Shown here piece after piece: positions 31,880 to 42,526 of a stretch of 50,209 nt of DNA; the stretch's first letter is position 1; the number at the start of each line of letters is the position of its first letter. Both the position numbers and the translations under genes were made by a program. The notes under the pieces were generated by a model. The model searched no databases, was not told where the DNA came from, and saw only the letters and a program-made list of their open reading frames with translations. This DNA comes from Apilactobacillus micheneri (lineage in GTDB: Bacteria > Bacillota > Bacilli > Lactobacillales > Lactobacillaceae). The stretch lies in assembly GCF_002993975.1 (NCBI RefSeq), contig NZ_POSO01000001.1:360891-411099 (forward strand), written 5' to 3'.

Positions 31880-33253
31880 TTATCCATTATATGGTAATTT
31901 TTTGTAATAGCCTGGCTTGTTAGTCTGACGTTGTCTAGCAATGGCCATATCATATTGTTTAACATCATCAGTAATTGTAGAACCTGCAGCAATAAATGAA
32001 TGATCATCAATATTTACAGGCGCAATTAAATTGGCATTACTACCAATGAATGATGCATCTCCAACGTTAGTTTCATGTTTGTTTTTACCATCATAGTTAG
32101 CAAAAATAACTCCACAACCAACATTAATATTCTTACCTAGATGAGCATTTCCAACATAAGTTAAATGTCCAACCTTAGTTCCTTCATCAATTTGAGCTTT
32201 TTTGACTTCAACAAAGTTGCCAAGATGAACGTTTTTACCAATAACTGCATGTGGTCTTAAATGACTGTAAGGACCAATATCAGAACCTTCCATCATTTCA
32301 GATTCTTGAAGGTAAGATGAGGTTATTGTAACACCATCATGAATCACACAATCATGAATTTCTGAATTAGCACCAATTTTACAATTTTGGCCAATTTTAG
32401 TGTGCCCGTGAATTTGTACACCTGGTTCAATAACAGTGTCTTGACCAATTTGAATATCAAAATCAATATAAGTATTTGAAGGATTAATCATTGATACTCC
32501 ATTAGCCATATGTTCTTCGTTAATGCGTCTTTGCATAACTTGATTAGCATTAGATAAAGCAATACGGTCATTTACACCCATGGATTCATTAAAATCATCC
32601 ATTTGATATGCACCAATTTTTTTATTTTGTTCTTTGAAAATACCAATAACATCTGGTAAGTAATATTCGCCTTGAGCATTATCATTATTAACTTGATTTA
32701 AGGCATTGAATAACTCTTTGTTATCAAATACATATACACCGGTATTAATTTCGTCAATTTTCTTTTCCGCTTCACTAGCATCTTTTTGTTCAACAATCTT
32801 ATTAACGTTGCCTTCTGAATCACGAATAACTCTTCCATAGCCGAAAGGATTAGGTGCCTTAGAAGTTAAAACGGTCGCAACAGCATTACTTTCTTCGTGA
32901 TAATCGAATAATTTTTGGAATGTATCGGCTTTAAATAAAGGTGTATCTCCACTAACTACCATAGTAGAGCCATCTAAATCACTTAAAATAGGTGCAGTCT
33001 TTTTAACTGCATCACCAGTACCCAATTGTTTTTCTTGAAGCACATATTGGCTCCTTTTACCTAACTGTTCTTCAACAGAATCAGCGCCATAACCTACTAC
33101 CGTTACAACATTATCCATATTAATTTTTTCAACTTGAGTTAATACACAGTCCACCATAGTTCTACCGCAAACTTTATGAAGGACTTTATACAACTTAGAT
33201 TTCATACGGGTACCTTTGCCCGCAGCTAAAATAATTGTATTTCTAGTGTTCAT
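31880..33253 (-). CDS. glmU: Bifunctional GlmU: GlcN-1-P acetyltransferase and GlcNAc-1-P uridyltransferase
   Basis: Makes UDP-GlcNAc, the substrate of MurA. The N-terminal uridyltransferase has [11 protein letters not shown] (near 8) and QLGTGDAV. The C-terminal half is a left-handed beta helix of hexapeptide repeats with the acetyltransferase residues in GRHPHAVIGK-like segments (here [14 protein letters not shown]) and NYDGKNKH. The frame extends upstream to 33298, but the ATG at 33253 follows AAGGGG at eight bases and matches the family start (457 residues). One base separates it from the purR stop. Confidence 0.96.
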   Translation of the reverse strand: MNTRNTIILAAGKGTRMKSKLYKVLHKVCGRTMVDCVLTQVEKINMDNVVTVVGYGADSVEEQLGKRSQYVLQEKQLGTGDAVKKTAPILSDLDGSTMVVSGDTPLFKADTFQKLFDYHEESNAVATVLTSKAPNPFGYGRVIRDSEGNVNKIVEQKDASEAEKKIDEINTGVYVFDNKELFNALNQVNNDNAQGEYYLPDVIGIFKEQNKKIGAYQMDDFNESMGVNDRIALSNANQVMQRRINEEHMANGVSMINPSNTYIDFDIQIGQDTVIEPGVQIHGHTKIGQNCKIGANSEIHDCVIHDGVTITSSYLQESEMMEGSDIGPYSHLRPHAVIGKNVHLGNFVEVKKAQIDEGTKVGHLTYVGNAHLGKNINVGCGVIFANYDGKNKHETNVGDASFIGSNANLIAPVNIDDHSFIAAGSTITDDVKQYDMAIARQRQTNKPGYYKKLPYNG

Positions 33254-33254
33254 G

Positions 33255-34100
33255 CTAATTCCCCTTCTTACTAAAATTATCAAATGGTTTCCAATCAAAA
33301 TTACCTTGTGAAACCTTTATCTCATCGCTGTTAGTATCAATTTTAAATAAAGATGTATATTGATCACTGCTGATTTTACGTTCACCATCATAATCGCGTT
33401 CAGCAACAAAAGAAATACCAGCAACCTTACTATCAAATTCATTAATTAAACTGCAAAGGCCAGCTGCAGATCCACCACCACGTAGAAAATCATCCACGAT
33501 TAAAACGTTGGAATTAGCAGGTAAACTTCTTTTAGACAATACCATTTTTTCAATCCGACGTTGCGATCCAGAAACATAATTAACACTAATGGTAGAACCA
33601 TCAGTAATTCTGGAATCATGTCTGGCAATGATAAATGGCACATTTAACAAAGTAGCTACACTTTGGGCAACCGGAATTCCCTTAGTAGCAACTGTTAAAA
33701 CTGCATCAATCTTTTTATTTTTATACATTGTAGCAATCAATCTACCAATTTGTCTTAAAATCGATGGACGGTTTAATAAATCGTTCATATAAACATATCC
33801 ACCAGGTAACATTCTTGTATTGTCATCTAAAAATGATTGTAGTTCTTCAATAAAACGAACTGCCTCATCTTTTTCGATACTTGGAATAAATTTACTTCCA
33901 CCAGCAGCGCCTGGAATTGTTTCCAATATTCCAGTCCCACTTTCTTGGAAAGTTTTTCTTAGAATTGTTAAATCTTCACTAATTGATGACTTCGCAGATT
34001 CATATCTATGTGCAAAAAATGTTAATGGAACCACTGTATTAGGATTTTCCATTAAGAATCTAGTCATATCAACTAATCTAGTACTACGTTTGGCTTTCAT
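33255..34100 (-). CDS. purR: Purine operon repressor PurR
   Basis: Regulator of purine genes in Gram-positives. The 281-residue protein has an N-terminal winged helix (1-75, [13 protein letters not shown]) and a C-terminal phosphoribosyltransferase-like domain that binds PRPP ([17 protein letters not shown] near 200). It acts at PurBox sites, and a perfect PurBox lies in its own promoter. It is translationally close to glmU and 107 bases after ispE. In bacilli it is a repressor relieved by PRPP, whereas in lactococci it activates. Confidence 0.95.
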   Translation of the reverse strand: MKAKRSTRLVDMTRFLMENPNTVVPLTFFAHRYESAKSSISEDLTILRKTFQESGTGILETIPGAAGGSKFIPSIEKDEAVRFIEELQSFLDDNTRMLPGGYVYMNDLLNRPSILRQIGRLIATMYKNKKIDAVLTVATKGIPVAQSVATLLNVPFIIARHDSRITDGSTISVNYVSGSQRRIEKMVLSKRSLPANSNVLIVDDFLRGGGSAAGLCSLINEFDSKVAGISFVAERDYDGERKISSDQYTSLFKIDTNSDEIKVSQGNFDWKPFDNFSKKGN

Positions 34101-34134
34101 TTTTTCACCTCGTAAAAGTAAAAACTACAAGTAA

Positions 34135-34143
34135 ATTTTATCA
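34135..34143 (-). promoter_or_regulatory. purR promoter -10
   Basis: The minus strand reads TGATAAAAT (extended -10) about 35 bases before the purR ATG. The expected -35 position is poor, and the spacer is filled by the PurBox. Confidence 0.5.
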
Positions 34144-34144
34144 T

Positions 34145-34157
34145 AATGTTCGGATTT
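34145..34157 (-). promoter_or_regulatory. PurBox in the purR promoter
   Basis: The minus strand AAATCCGAACATT matches the PurBox consensus AWWWCCGAACWWT at every position. It fills the spacer just upstream of the -10, so PurR bound here would block polymerase. No good second, inverted box is seen nearby. Confidence 0.75.
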
Positions 34158-34207
34158 AAGACACAATTTTGTTAGTTTTAATTACAACTAACTAAAAAAT
34201 ATCGTTT

Positions 34208-35056
34208 TTACATGGACTTAACAATGTATACTTCCGAACAAAAACCACGAATACTATTAAAAATATGTTTAGCATGTCGCTCACTTTTACATAGACCAAA
34301 AACACTAGGACCAGTGCCACTCATTTGAGCATTATCAGCACCATATTTAATAAATTTAGCTTTTATTTTAAAAATATCTTGGTATTTTTTAGAAGAAATA
34401 GGCTCTAAAACATTCCCTATATTCTTTGCAATTTGCGGATAATCTTGCTTTTTAACTGCATCGATTAATCCATTAATATTAACGTGTTTTATATTATCAT
34501 AATTAATGTTACTCAAGATTTCAGGAGTGGAAACACTAATTCTGGGTTTTACTAATACAAAATACATATTAGGTAATTTCGGCATTAATTTAATAATTTC
34601 ACCCTTGCCAGTTACCTGCGCAGTTTTACTATAGATACAATATGGAACGTCAGAATCCAACTTTAAACCAAGAACTGCCATTTCTTTTAATGATAGGTTC
34701 AAATTCCAAATCCTATTCAATCCTCGAATAACAGCGGCAGCATCAGAAGACCCACCGCCTAATCCAGCAGATACTGGAATATTTTTCTTAATATTAATAG
34801 TAATCTTTTCTTTGATATCAAATGTATTTTTCATTAATAGCGCCGCTTGATATGCTAAATTTCGTTGATCATGAGGCAGAAAAACTTGACTTGAACTAAC
34901 ATGAATACTGTTCCCCTGAGTAGTTATAATTTCTACATAATCAGATAAATCAATTGAAGTCATTATCATATTCCATTCAGGACTACCATCTTTATGTCGA
35001 TACAAAGTATCTAAGCCTAAATTAAGCTTGGCTCTTGCTTTTTCTACAATTCTCAA
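34208..35056 (-). CDS. ispE: 4-diphosphocytidyl-2-C-methyl-D-erythritol kinase-like protein
   Basis: GHMP kinase of 282 residues. It has ARAKLNLGLDTLYRH at the start (catalytic Lys), the ATP loop PVSAGLGGGSSDAAA (near 95) and MSGTGPSVFG near 245, all as in IspE of the MEP isoprenoid pathway. The start is TTG, with GAGG upstream. The position between veg and purR is the conserved Firmicutes location. The same window encodes HMG-CoA reductase of the mevalonate pathway, so the substrate in this organism is uncertain, and the gene may be retained for another role. Confidence 0.93.
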   Translation of the reverse strand: MRIVEKARAKLNLGLDTLYRHKDGSPEWNMIMTSIDLSDYVEIITTQGNSIHVSSSQVFLPHDQRNLAYQAALLMKNTFDIKEKITINIKKNIPVSAGLGGGSSDAAAVIRGLNRIWNLNLSLKEMAVLGLKLDSDVPYCIYSKTAQVTGKGEIIKLMPKLPNMYFVLVKPRISVSTPEILSNINYDNIKHVNINGLIDAVKKQDYPQIAKNIGNVLEPISSKKYQDIFKIKAKFIKYGADNAQMSGTGPSVFGLCKSERHAKHIFNSIRGFCSEVYIVKSM

Positions 35057-35151
35057 GCATCACACCTCGTTTCATATCATTTATTTATTTAATATTATAC
35101 TAAAATAAAATATAAAAGTCAGTGAAACTTTTTATAGGTAATTATGTAAAT

Positions 35152-35179
35152 AAAAAAAGCTAATATAAAATATTAGCTT
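35152..35179 (-). terminator. veg terminator
   Basis: AGCTAATAT (35158-35166) pairs with 35170-35178 around an AAA loop. On the minus strand seven T follow. Confidence 0.88.
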
Positions 35180-35181
35180 AA

Positions 35182-35436
35182 TTATACTTCTTCTGTTTTA
35201 TTGTCATCTTCAAAGTCAACATCGATATTTTTAGTCAAAATATCAGTATAACTATAAGATACTCGTTTTAAATTTTCATCTTTTTCTAAATCAACAATAA
35301 AGACTGCTGGAAAAATTTCAGATAGTTTTCCATGACGCTTTAATGTTTTATTTCTTCCTACTTGAACGGTCACCACGACCTTTTGGCCAAGACGATCTTC
35401 CAACTCACTTTTGATTGTGTTCAAACTTGTTGGCAT
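35182..35436 (-). CDS. veg: Veg protein
   Basis: Small conserved Gram-positive protein (84 residues) of the Veg family, which in B. subtilis promotes biofilm matrix gene expression by acting against SinR. How it works in lactobacilli is unknown. The family pattern is clear: SELEDRLGQKVVVTVQVGRNK then ERHG-like KRHGKLSEIFPAVFIVDL. The ATG at 35442 is too near the GAGG site, so the ATG at 35436 is chosen. It has a near-consensus promoter and its own terminator, consistent with the strong expression known for veg. Confidence 0.93.
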   Translation of the reverse strand: MPTSLNTIKSELEDRLGQKVVVTVQVGRNKTLKRHGKLSEIFPAVFIVDLEKDENLKRVSYSYTDILTKNIDVDFEDDNKTEEV

Positions 35437-35458
35437 AATCATTCACCTCACTTTAATG

Positions 35459-35487
35459 ATTATACCATGAAAAATAAATAAATTCAA
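35459..35487 (-). promoter_or_regulatory. veg promoter
   Basis: TTGAAT (35482-35487), a 17-base spacer and TATAAT (35459-35464) preceded by TGG, so both -35 and extended -10 are good. A second extended -10 (TGATATAAT, 35489-35497) lies just upstream. Confidence 0.85.
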
Positions 35488-35521
35488 ATTATATCACAAC
35501 CAATATAAAATAACAATTATT

Positions 35522-36409
35522 TTATATCATATTTTTAGAATGAAAAGCATTTGCCATTTCAACATATTTATCAACCGAAATTTTTTCCGGACGAATACTA
35601 GGTTTAATGTTTAAATTATCTAGCACTGCTTGAACTTGTTCTTTAGTAGCTGGTTCTTTACCAAACAGTCCCTGCATATTATTCCAGAAGGTTTTACGAC
35701 GATGAGCAAAACATGCTCTTACAAAACTAGAAAATGCTTTAACATCAAAAACTTCATTTTCAATTGATTCTTTTTTAGCTAAAGTAACAATTGCAGAATC
35801 AACATTAGGTGCTGGAATAAATGATTTGCGAGGTACTTCAAAAGCAATTTCAACGTTATTCATATATTGAATAATTACAGATAATGAACCATAATCACGG
35901 TTACCAGGATCAGCAACTAATCTTTGAGCGACTTCTTTTTGCATCATAACTGTAATATTATCAAATTCAGAATTGCCTTTTAATAAATCTAAAATAATTG
36001 GGGTAGTAATATAATAAGGTAAATTAGCAACAACTTTAATTGGATGTTCATCATTAAAGTCATCTTTAATAATTTTAGGCAAATTAGCCTGTAATATATC
36101 TTCATTAATAATTTTTACATTATTATAAGGTGATAAAGTATCATCTAAAACTGGTAATAAATTTTGGTCAATTTCAAAAGCCAAAACTCTTTTTGCACTT
36201 CTTGCTAAGTATTCAGTTAATCCACCAATTCCAGGGCCAATTTCAATAACATTATCTGCATCAGTTAAATTAGCAGCTTTAACTATGTTATTTAAAACAT
36301 TTAAATCAGTCAGAAAATTTTGTCCTAGACTTTTCTTAGCTGATAAGTGGTAACGATTCAAAATGGCTTGGGTTCTTGCTGGACTAGCAATATCTGGATT
36401 ATTTGTCAT
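35522..36409 (-). CDS. rsmA: 16S rRNA dimethyladenosine transferase KsgA/RsmA
   Basis: SAM-dependent enzyme that dimethylates A1518 and A1519 of 16S rRNA during 30S maturation. The 295 residues include KKSLGQNFLTD (near 26), the SAM motif EIGPGIGGLTEYLA and the catalytic NLPYYITTPI. The C-terminal helical domain has FAHRRKTFWNN. It lies 10 bases after rnmV and is probably cotranscribed with tatD and rnmV, the same order as B. subtilis tatD-rnmV-ksgA-veg. Loss of this enzyme gives kasugamycin resistance. Confidence 0.96.
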   Translation of the reverse strand: MTNNPDIASPARTQAILNRYHLSAKKSLGQNFLTDLNVLNNIVKAANLTDADNVIEIGPGIGGLTEYLARSAKRVLAFEIDQNLLPVLDDTLSPYNNVKIINEDILQANLPKIIKDDFNDEHPIKVVANLPYYITTPIILDLLKGNSEFDNITVMMQKEVAQRLVADPGNRDYGSLSVIIQYMNNVEIAFEVPRKSFIPAPNVDSAIVTLAKKESIENEVFDVKAFSSFVRACFAHRRKTFWNNMQGLFGKEPATKEQVQAVLDNLNIKPSIRPEKISVDKYVEMANAFHSKNMI

Positions 36410-36419
36410 AGTTACTCCT

Positions 36420-36971
36420 TTAGTTTAATTCTTTCACTGCATTTAAAAATTGTTCTTTAGAAATAGAAAACATGGCTAAACGTTTAGGTAACTGTTTCCC
36501 ATTTACATATCCAATTTGTAAAATATTGCAGAATTTAGTTCTTCTAATTTTAGCTTGATCATCATTAATCAAGCGCGCCCCTTCTAGATCATCATGACTA
36601 ATAGCGTCCATATGATTTTCTAAATCAGATGTATAGACATTTTTTAAAGCTTCTTTAATTGTATTAACGCTAGCATGTTCAACACCTAGCGAACCATCAC
36701 TTTTAGTAGGTACCGATTTTTTACGATCTACAAAGGCATGTTTAGCATTGGGTACAGCTTCTGAAACAATTCGACGAATCCGTTCACCAGAAAAATCAGG
36801 ATCAGTAAAAATGATAATTCCTCTTTTTTGGGCGGCCTTTTTAATCAACGCTAAAGTAGATTCATCAATTGCCGATCCCCTTGTTTCAATTGTATCAGCA
36901 TTCACGGCTCTTTTAATTCGCTTTGTGTCGTCTTTACCTTCAACAACGATTACTTCTTTAATTTTTTCCAT
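36420..36971 (-). CDS. rnmV: Ribonuclease M5
   Basis: Matures 5S rRNA precursors in Gram-positives with help from L18. The N-terminal Toprim domain shows VVEGKDDTKRI (catalytic Glu near 10) and the DPDFSGERIRR motif with paired Asp (near 57), followed by RKKSVPTKSDGSLGVEHA. Its 183 residues are typical. Its ATG overlaps the tatD stop codon by one base (TAATG). The 5S gene it would process is at 48662-48778. Confidence 0.95.
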   Translation of the reverse strand: MEKIKEVIVVEGKDDTKRIKRAVNADTIETRGSAIDESTLALIKKAAQKRGIIIFTDPDFSGERIRRIVSEAVPNAKHAFVDRKKSVPTKSDGSLGVEHASVNTIKEALKNVYTSDLENHMDAISHDDLEGARLINDDQAKIRRTKFCNILQIGYVNGKQLPKRLAMFSISKEQFLNAVKELN

Positions 36972-37738
36972 TATTCATCCAATCCAAAAATTTTCATCGC
37001 ATTATTATAAGTAGCATCCGCGATCTTATCAGGGGTTGTATCCCTAAAACGCGCAACTGCTTCAACTGTATATAACGTATATGCTGGTTCATTTTGATGA
37101 CCACGTAATGGTTCTGGAGATAGATAAGGTGCATCCGTTTCGACTAACATTCGATCAATAGGCGTTTGTCTAACTGCATCATGCACTTCATGAGTTTTTT
37201 TGAAACTTGCAACTCCAGAATATGAAACATACATCCCTAGATTAATAAATTTTTTCAACCATTCTGGATCACCATTAAAACTATGAATAATTCCATTGTG
37301 CACGCCTTCTTCACTTAAAATTTTATAAGTATCTTCAAAAGCTTCGCGATTATGAACAGAAATGGGCATATTCATGGCTTTAGCTAGTCTGATTTGACGT
37401 CTAAAAACATGAAATTGGCATTTTTTAGGTGCGACTGATTGAAAATAATCTAAACCAATTTCACCTAAAGCAACAACTTTATCATCTTTTAATTGTTCTT
37501 TTAAAATAGCTTCTTGTTCGTCATCATACTTTAATGAATCTTCTGGATGCCAACCAACAATCGCATACAAATTATCATATTTATGAGCTAACTCAATGGC
37601 TTCTTGATTCATTTCAGTATTCGAACCAACAATTGCCATTTTATCTACACCTAGTCGATGCGCATGTTCAATGTAAGCATCCACATTATCACGAAATGCG
37701 TCATCATTTAAATGTGTATGCGAATCAAAAATTTTCAT
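36971..37738 (-). CDS. tatD: TatD-family metal-dependent hydrolase
   Basis: Cytoplasmic TIM-barrel nuclease/hydrolase of 255 residues. The metal ligands are visible in FDSHTHLND (near 3), GEIGLDYF (Glu near 92), HNREAFEDT (near 128), HSFNG (near 152) and ETDAPYL (Asp near 203). Family members act as DNases or D-aminoacyl-tRNA deacylases, and the substrate here is not certain. It lies after metG, separated by a strong hairpin, and is coupled to rnmV. Confidence 0.93.
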   Translation of the reverse strand: MKIFDSHTHLNDDAFRDNVDAYIEHAHRLGVDKMAIVGSNTEMNQEAIELAHKYDNLYAIVGWHPEDSLKYDDEQEAILKEQLKDDKVVALGEIGLDYFQSVAPKKCQFHVFRRQIRLAKAMNMPISVHNREAFEDTYKILSEEGVHNGIIHSFNGDPEWLKKFINLGMYVSYSGVASFKKTHEVHDAVRQTPIDRMLVETDAPYLSPEPLRGHQNEPAYTLYTVEAVARFRDTTPDKIADATYNNAMKIFGLDE

Positions 37739-37764
37739 ATACTAATTACACTCCATTTCACTAA

Positions 37765-37800
37765 AATAGCCATTAATTCTTTATTGAATTAATGGCTATT
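37765..37800 (-). terminator. Hairpin terminator after metG
   Basis: A perfect 15-base stem (37765-37779 with 37786-37800) has a six-base loop, followed by TTTT on the minus strand. The T-tract is short, so some read-through into tatD is likely. Confidence 0.7.
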
Positions 37801-37828
37801 ATTCAATTATCTAGTTATTAAATAACCA

Positions 37829-39871
<2,043 letters not shown>

Positions 39872-39950
39872 TTAAATCATCCTTTCAACCTGTATTTATA
39901 TAATATTATTAATAAGTATATCATATTTAGTTATGCAAAAATATTCCTCA

Positions 39951-40802
39951 TTAGAACAAATCTAGCTGTTTAGGTGCTAAATTTTTGAAATGTAAATTTA
40001 GTAAGTCTTTTAGATTTAACGCATTCGGAGCAGCATCTTTACCTGAATTATTATTAAAGATAATACATACTTCATCAACTTGTTTTTCAAGGTCTTTAAT
40101 ACTATCAGCAAAAGCTTTAAGTTCAGAATCATTATAACGATAGAGTGTCCTTTGACTGCGCCAATCTTTACCTTGATGAAACCAACCATCTTCGTTGCGT
40201 CCATGTAACCTTAAAAAAGCTAATTTTTTAGTAGTAATCACCGGTTTAAATGCAATACCATTATTTAAATTATGCGGTTCATCAACAATTGCTAAGGTCA
40301 TATTAAAACGTTTTAAGTATTGAAGCACTGACGAATAAACACCATCTTCAGTCCAACTAGGATTTCTAAATTCAACTGTAATTGGCATTTTTTTGCCTAA
40401 TAATTTTCGTATCTTAATTAAATACCTAATATTATCATTATTTCTCTGAAAATAAGGTGGAAATTGAAATAATATCGTCTTTAATTGACCAGCATCCAAT
40501 AATGGTTGCATGGCTGTCTTAAAGTTAACAAATGCTTGTAGTCTTTGTTCATCATTTGCTGGCATTAATGATTTTAAATCGTGTTTAGTCATTAACTTAT
40601 TAGCCTTAATCACAAATTGAAAGTCTTTAGGCACTTGATGCTGCCATTGCTTAATCGTTGTTAAACGTGGAATGCCATAAAATGGATTATCGACTTCAAC
40701 TGTCGGAAAAAATCCTGTATACTCATTTAATTTAACTTTACGTTGCTCATCATTAATTAAGGCTGGATGATCAGACCAAGTTGTTAAACCAATCGTTATC
40801 AT
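39951..40802 (-). CDS. DUF72 family protein (YecE-like)
   Basis: TIM-barrel protein of the DUF72/YecE family, 283 residues, biochemical role unknown. It has the family start ITIGLTTWSDHPAL, the TFFPTVEVDNPFYGIP-type segment (here FFPTVEVDNPFYGIP), ILFQFPPYF, VEFRNPSW, LRLHGRN and FNNNSGKDAAPNA near the end. It is the last gene of a tight four-gene run with the sirtuin (15-base gap), the HExxH protein and mvaA. The ribosome site is weak (GGGATG), suggesting coupled translation. Confidence 0.9.
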   Translation of the reverse strand: MITIGLTTWSDHPALINDEQRKVKLNEYTGFFPTVEVDNPFYGIPRLTTIKQWQHQVPKDFQFVIKANKLMTKHDLKSLMPANDEQRLQAFVNFKTAMQPLLDAGQLKTILFQFPPYFQRNNDNIRYLIKIRKLLGKKMPITVEFRNPSWTEDGVYSSVLQYLKRFNMTLAIVDEPHNLNNGIAFKPVITTKKLAFLRLHGRNEDGWFHQGKDWRSQRTLYRYNDSELKAFADSIKDLEKQVDEVCIIFNNNSGKDAAPNALNLKDLLNLHFKNLAPKQLDLF

Positions 40803-40817
40803 AAAATCATCCCACTT

Positions 40818-41525
40818 TTAAACTTTTAATTCACTAAAGAACTTAGTAGCATCTGCTTTAATCATCTTAAATGGAAAACTAAAATTAAGTTCTTCTTGAT
40901 TAACTGCCAATACCTGTGCTTTTGGATTACGATAATCCAATAATCCAGCAAATGGATAGACACGCATTGAAGTTCCAACAATTACAACTAAATCAGCTTG
41001 TTCCATTAAGTTAACACTATTCATAATGTTTTCTTGATTTAAACCTTCATCATATAAAACAATGCCTGGTCTTAACGTTCCACCACAATCTTTATGAATT
41101 GGGCTTTGCATATATTCATGCCAGTCAACTGATTGGTGACACTTTTGACAATAAACATTGTATAAATTACCGTGAAATTCAATTAGATTTTTAGCATCTG
41201 CTTTTTTATAAAGATCATCAACATTTTGTGTAACAATTGATGCTCGTTTTTGACGAGTTAGTTCCGCTTGTTTCTCATGAATTGCGTTAGGTTTGGCATC
41301 CGGATAATACATATTTTCTTTTACAAAAGTATAAAAGGTATCTGGTTCATTATTTAAACAAGCATGGCTTAAATAATATTCAGCTGGTTTACCAGTAGTA
41401 TCAGTTGTGTATAATCCATTTTTAGATCGGTAATCTGGAATCCCTGATGCTGTTGAAACTCCAGCTCCTGTTAAAAATACAATATGTTTTGCGTTATCAA
41501 ATAATGATTGAATTTCTTCATTCAT
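40818..41525 (-). CDS. Sir2-family NAD-dependent protein deacylase
   Basis: Removes acyl groups from lysine using NAD. It has 235 residues with GAGVSTASGIPDYRS (near 20), TQNVDDLY, the catalytic His in FHGNL, the zinc cysteines CQKC and a later single Cys in CGGTLRPG, and GTSMRVYPF. One of the usual four zinc cysteines is not obvious between QKC and CGG, as the motif here is CxxC...C. Class cannot be fixed; the PDYRSKNGLY segment resembles class U. It is in a run with mvaA and the HExxH gene (19 and 15 base gaps). Confidence 0.9.
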   Translation of the reverse strand: MNEEIQSLFDNAKHIVFLTGAGVSTASGIPDYRSKNGLYTTDTTGKPAEYYLSHACLNNEPDTFYTFVKENMYYPDAKPNAIHEKQAELTRQKRASIVTQNVDDLYKKADAKNLIEFHGNLYNVYCQKCHQSVDWHEYMQSPIHKDCGGTLRPGIVLYDEGLNQENIMNSVNLMEQADLVVIVGTSMRVYPFAGLLDYRNPKAQVLAVNQEELNFSFPFKMIKADATKFFSELKV

Positions 41526-41544
41526 TATAAAAAGCCTCCCAAAA

Positions 41545-42507
41545 TTATTTTCTAATGATGTATGGCATCTTTAATTCTTTAAATAAATCTTTAACTTTTA
41601 GTGCATATAACTTTTTGAAGTATGCAGGACTATCATCCATTCCTGTTGGTGATGGCACCACAAATGAGTTTTGATCATCACTCTTGTTAAAACCAACATA
41701 TGCACGACGGTTAGTATTACTTTCATGCATTTCTGAATGAAAAATTTCAAACATTTGTTGAACATTCAAGTTTAATTGACGTTCTGAAACTACACTAGAA
41801 ATCGTAGCATATTCAGTATTATGCAATGCAGGTAATCCCCACTCTATTAATTGTTTATCAAATGCTTTAAATAATTTTACAACATTACGACGTAAACCAA
41901 ATGGTGAATCAGTAGGTTTTTCAGTAATGATTTCATAAATTTTATCAGCTGCTTTTAAAGCCACCGGATAGTCTTTTTCTAAAGTGGCACGAACTTTCTT
42001 ATCAAAAGTATCACCATAAAAGACACGGGCATCAATAAGTGTTAGTAAACGTAATTCCATTGAATTATCTAATTCATCTGATTCAGGTTCAATCGTATTT
42101 TGAACACCCTTTAAATACATTGCTTCAATATCATCATTAATTAAATTATGCTTACGTTGCTCTGAAACTACGACAAAATGTGAAACGATATCAAAAAGTT
42201 CAGTACCCATTACTTGTAATTGTTCATCGATTTTTTCATTACCAGTTGATAGTGAGAAAAATAGTTGTGGAAAACCACGTAAAGTCATTAATAAGTGAAT
42301 TAGTTCATGTGAAGCAGTATAATCAGGCGCAGATAAGTCAGAGATTTGCACAAAAAGATTTTTGCCATCTTGAACTACTTGGGCTTGATCATGACGAACA
42401 TATCCTGATTGTAATTGACCGATAAATTGTACTTCAATTTTACCAGGAAAATATTTGTTTACTACGTTAATTAGTCCTTGTGTTTCTTTATTTAATTGAA
42501 TATCCAT
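41545..42507 (-). CDS. Putative HExxH metalloprotease-like protein, family unclear
   Basis: The 320-residue protein has no signal peptide or membrane segment. It contains ASHELIHLLMTL, an HExxH zinc site at residues 67-71, with a plausible third ligand in TELFDIVSH (Glu103, Asp106 or His110). I recall lactobacillar homologues being labelled IpaB/EvcA family, but I cannot confirm this. The rest shows alpha-helical and loop segments without known motifs. It is 19 bases after mvaA and 19 before the sirtuin gene, with an AAGG site. If the zinc site is real it is a cytoplasmic peptidase, although HExxH can also occur by chance. Confidence 0.65.
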   Translation of the reverse strand: MDIQLNKETQGLINVVNKYFPGKIEVQFIGQLQSGYVRHDQAQVVQDGKNLFVQISDLSAPDYTASHELIHLLMTLRGFPQLFFSLSTGNEKIDEQLQVMGTELFDIVSHFVVVSEQRKHNLINDDIEAMYLKGVQNTIEPESDELDNSMELRLLTLIDARVFYGDTFDKKVRATLEKDYPVALKAADKIYEIITEKPTDSPFGLRRNVVKLFKAFDKQLIEWGLPALHNTEYATISSVVSERQLNLNVQQMFEIFHSEMHESNTNRRAYVGFNKSDDQNSFVVPSPTGMDDSPAYFKKLYALKVKDLFKELKMPYIIRK

Positions 42508-42526
42508 TTTGTTTTCACCTTCGTTA

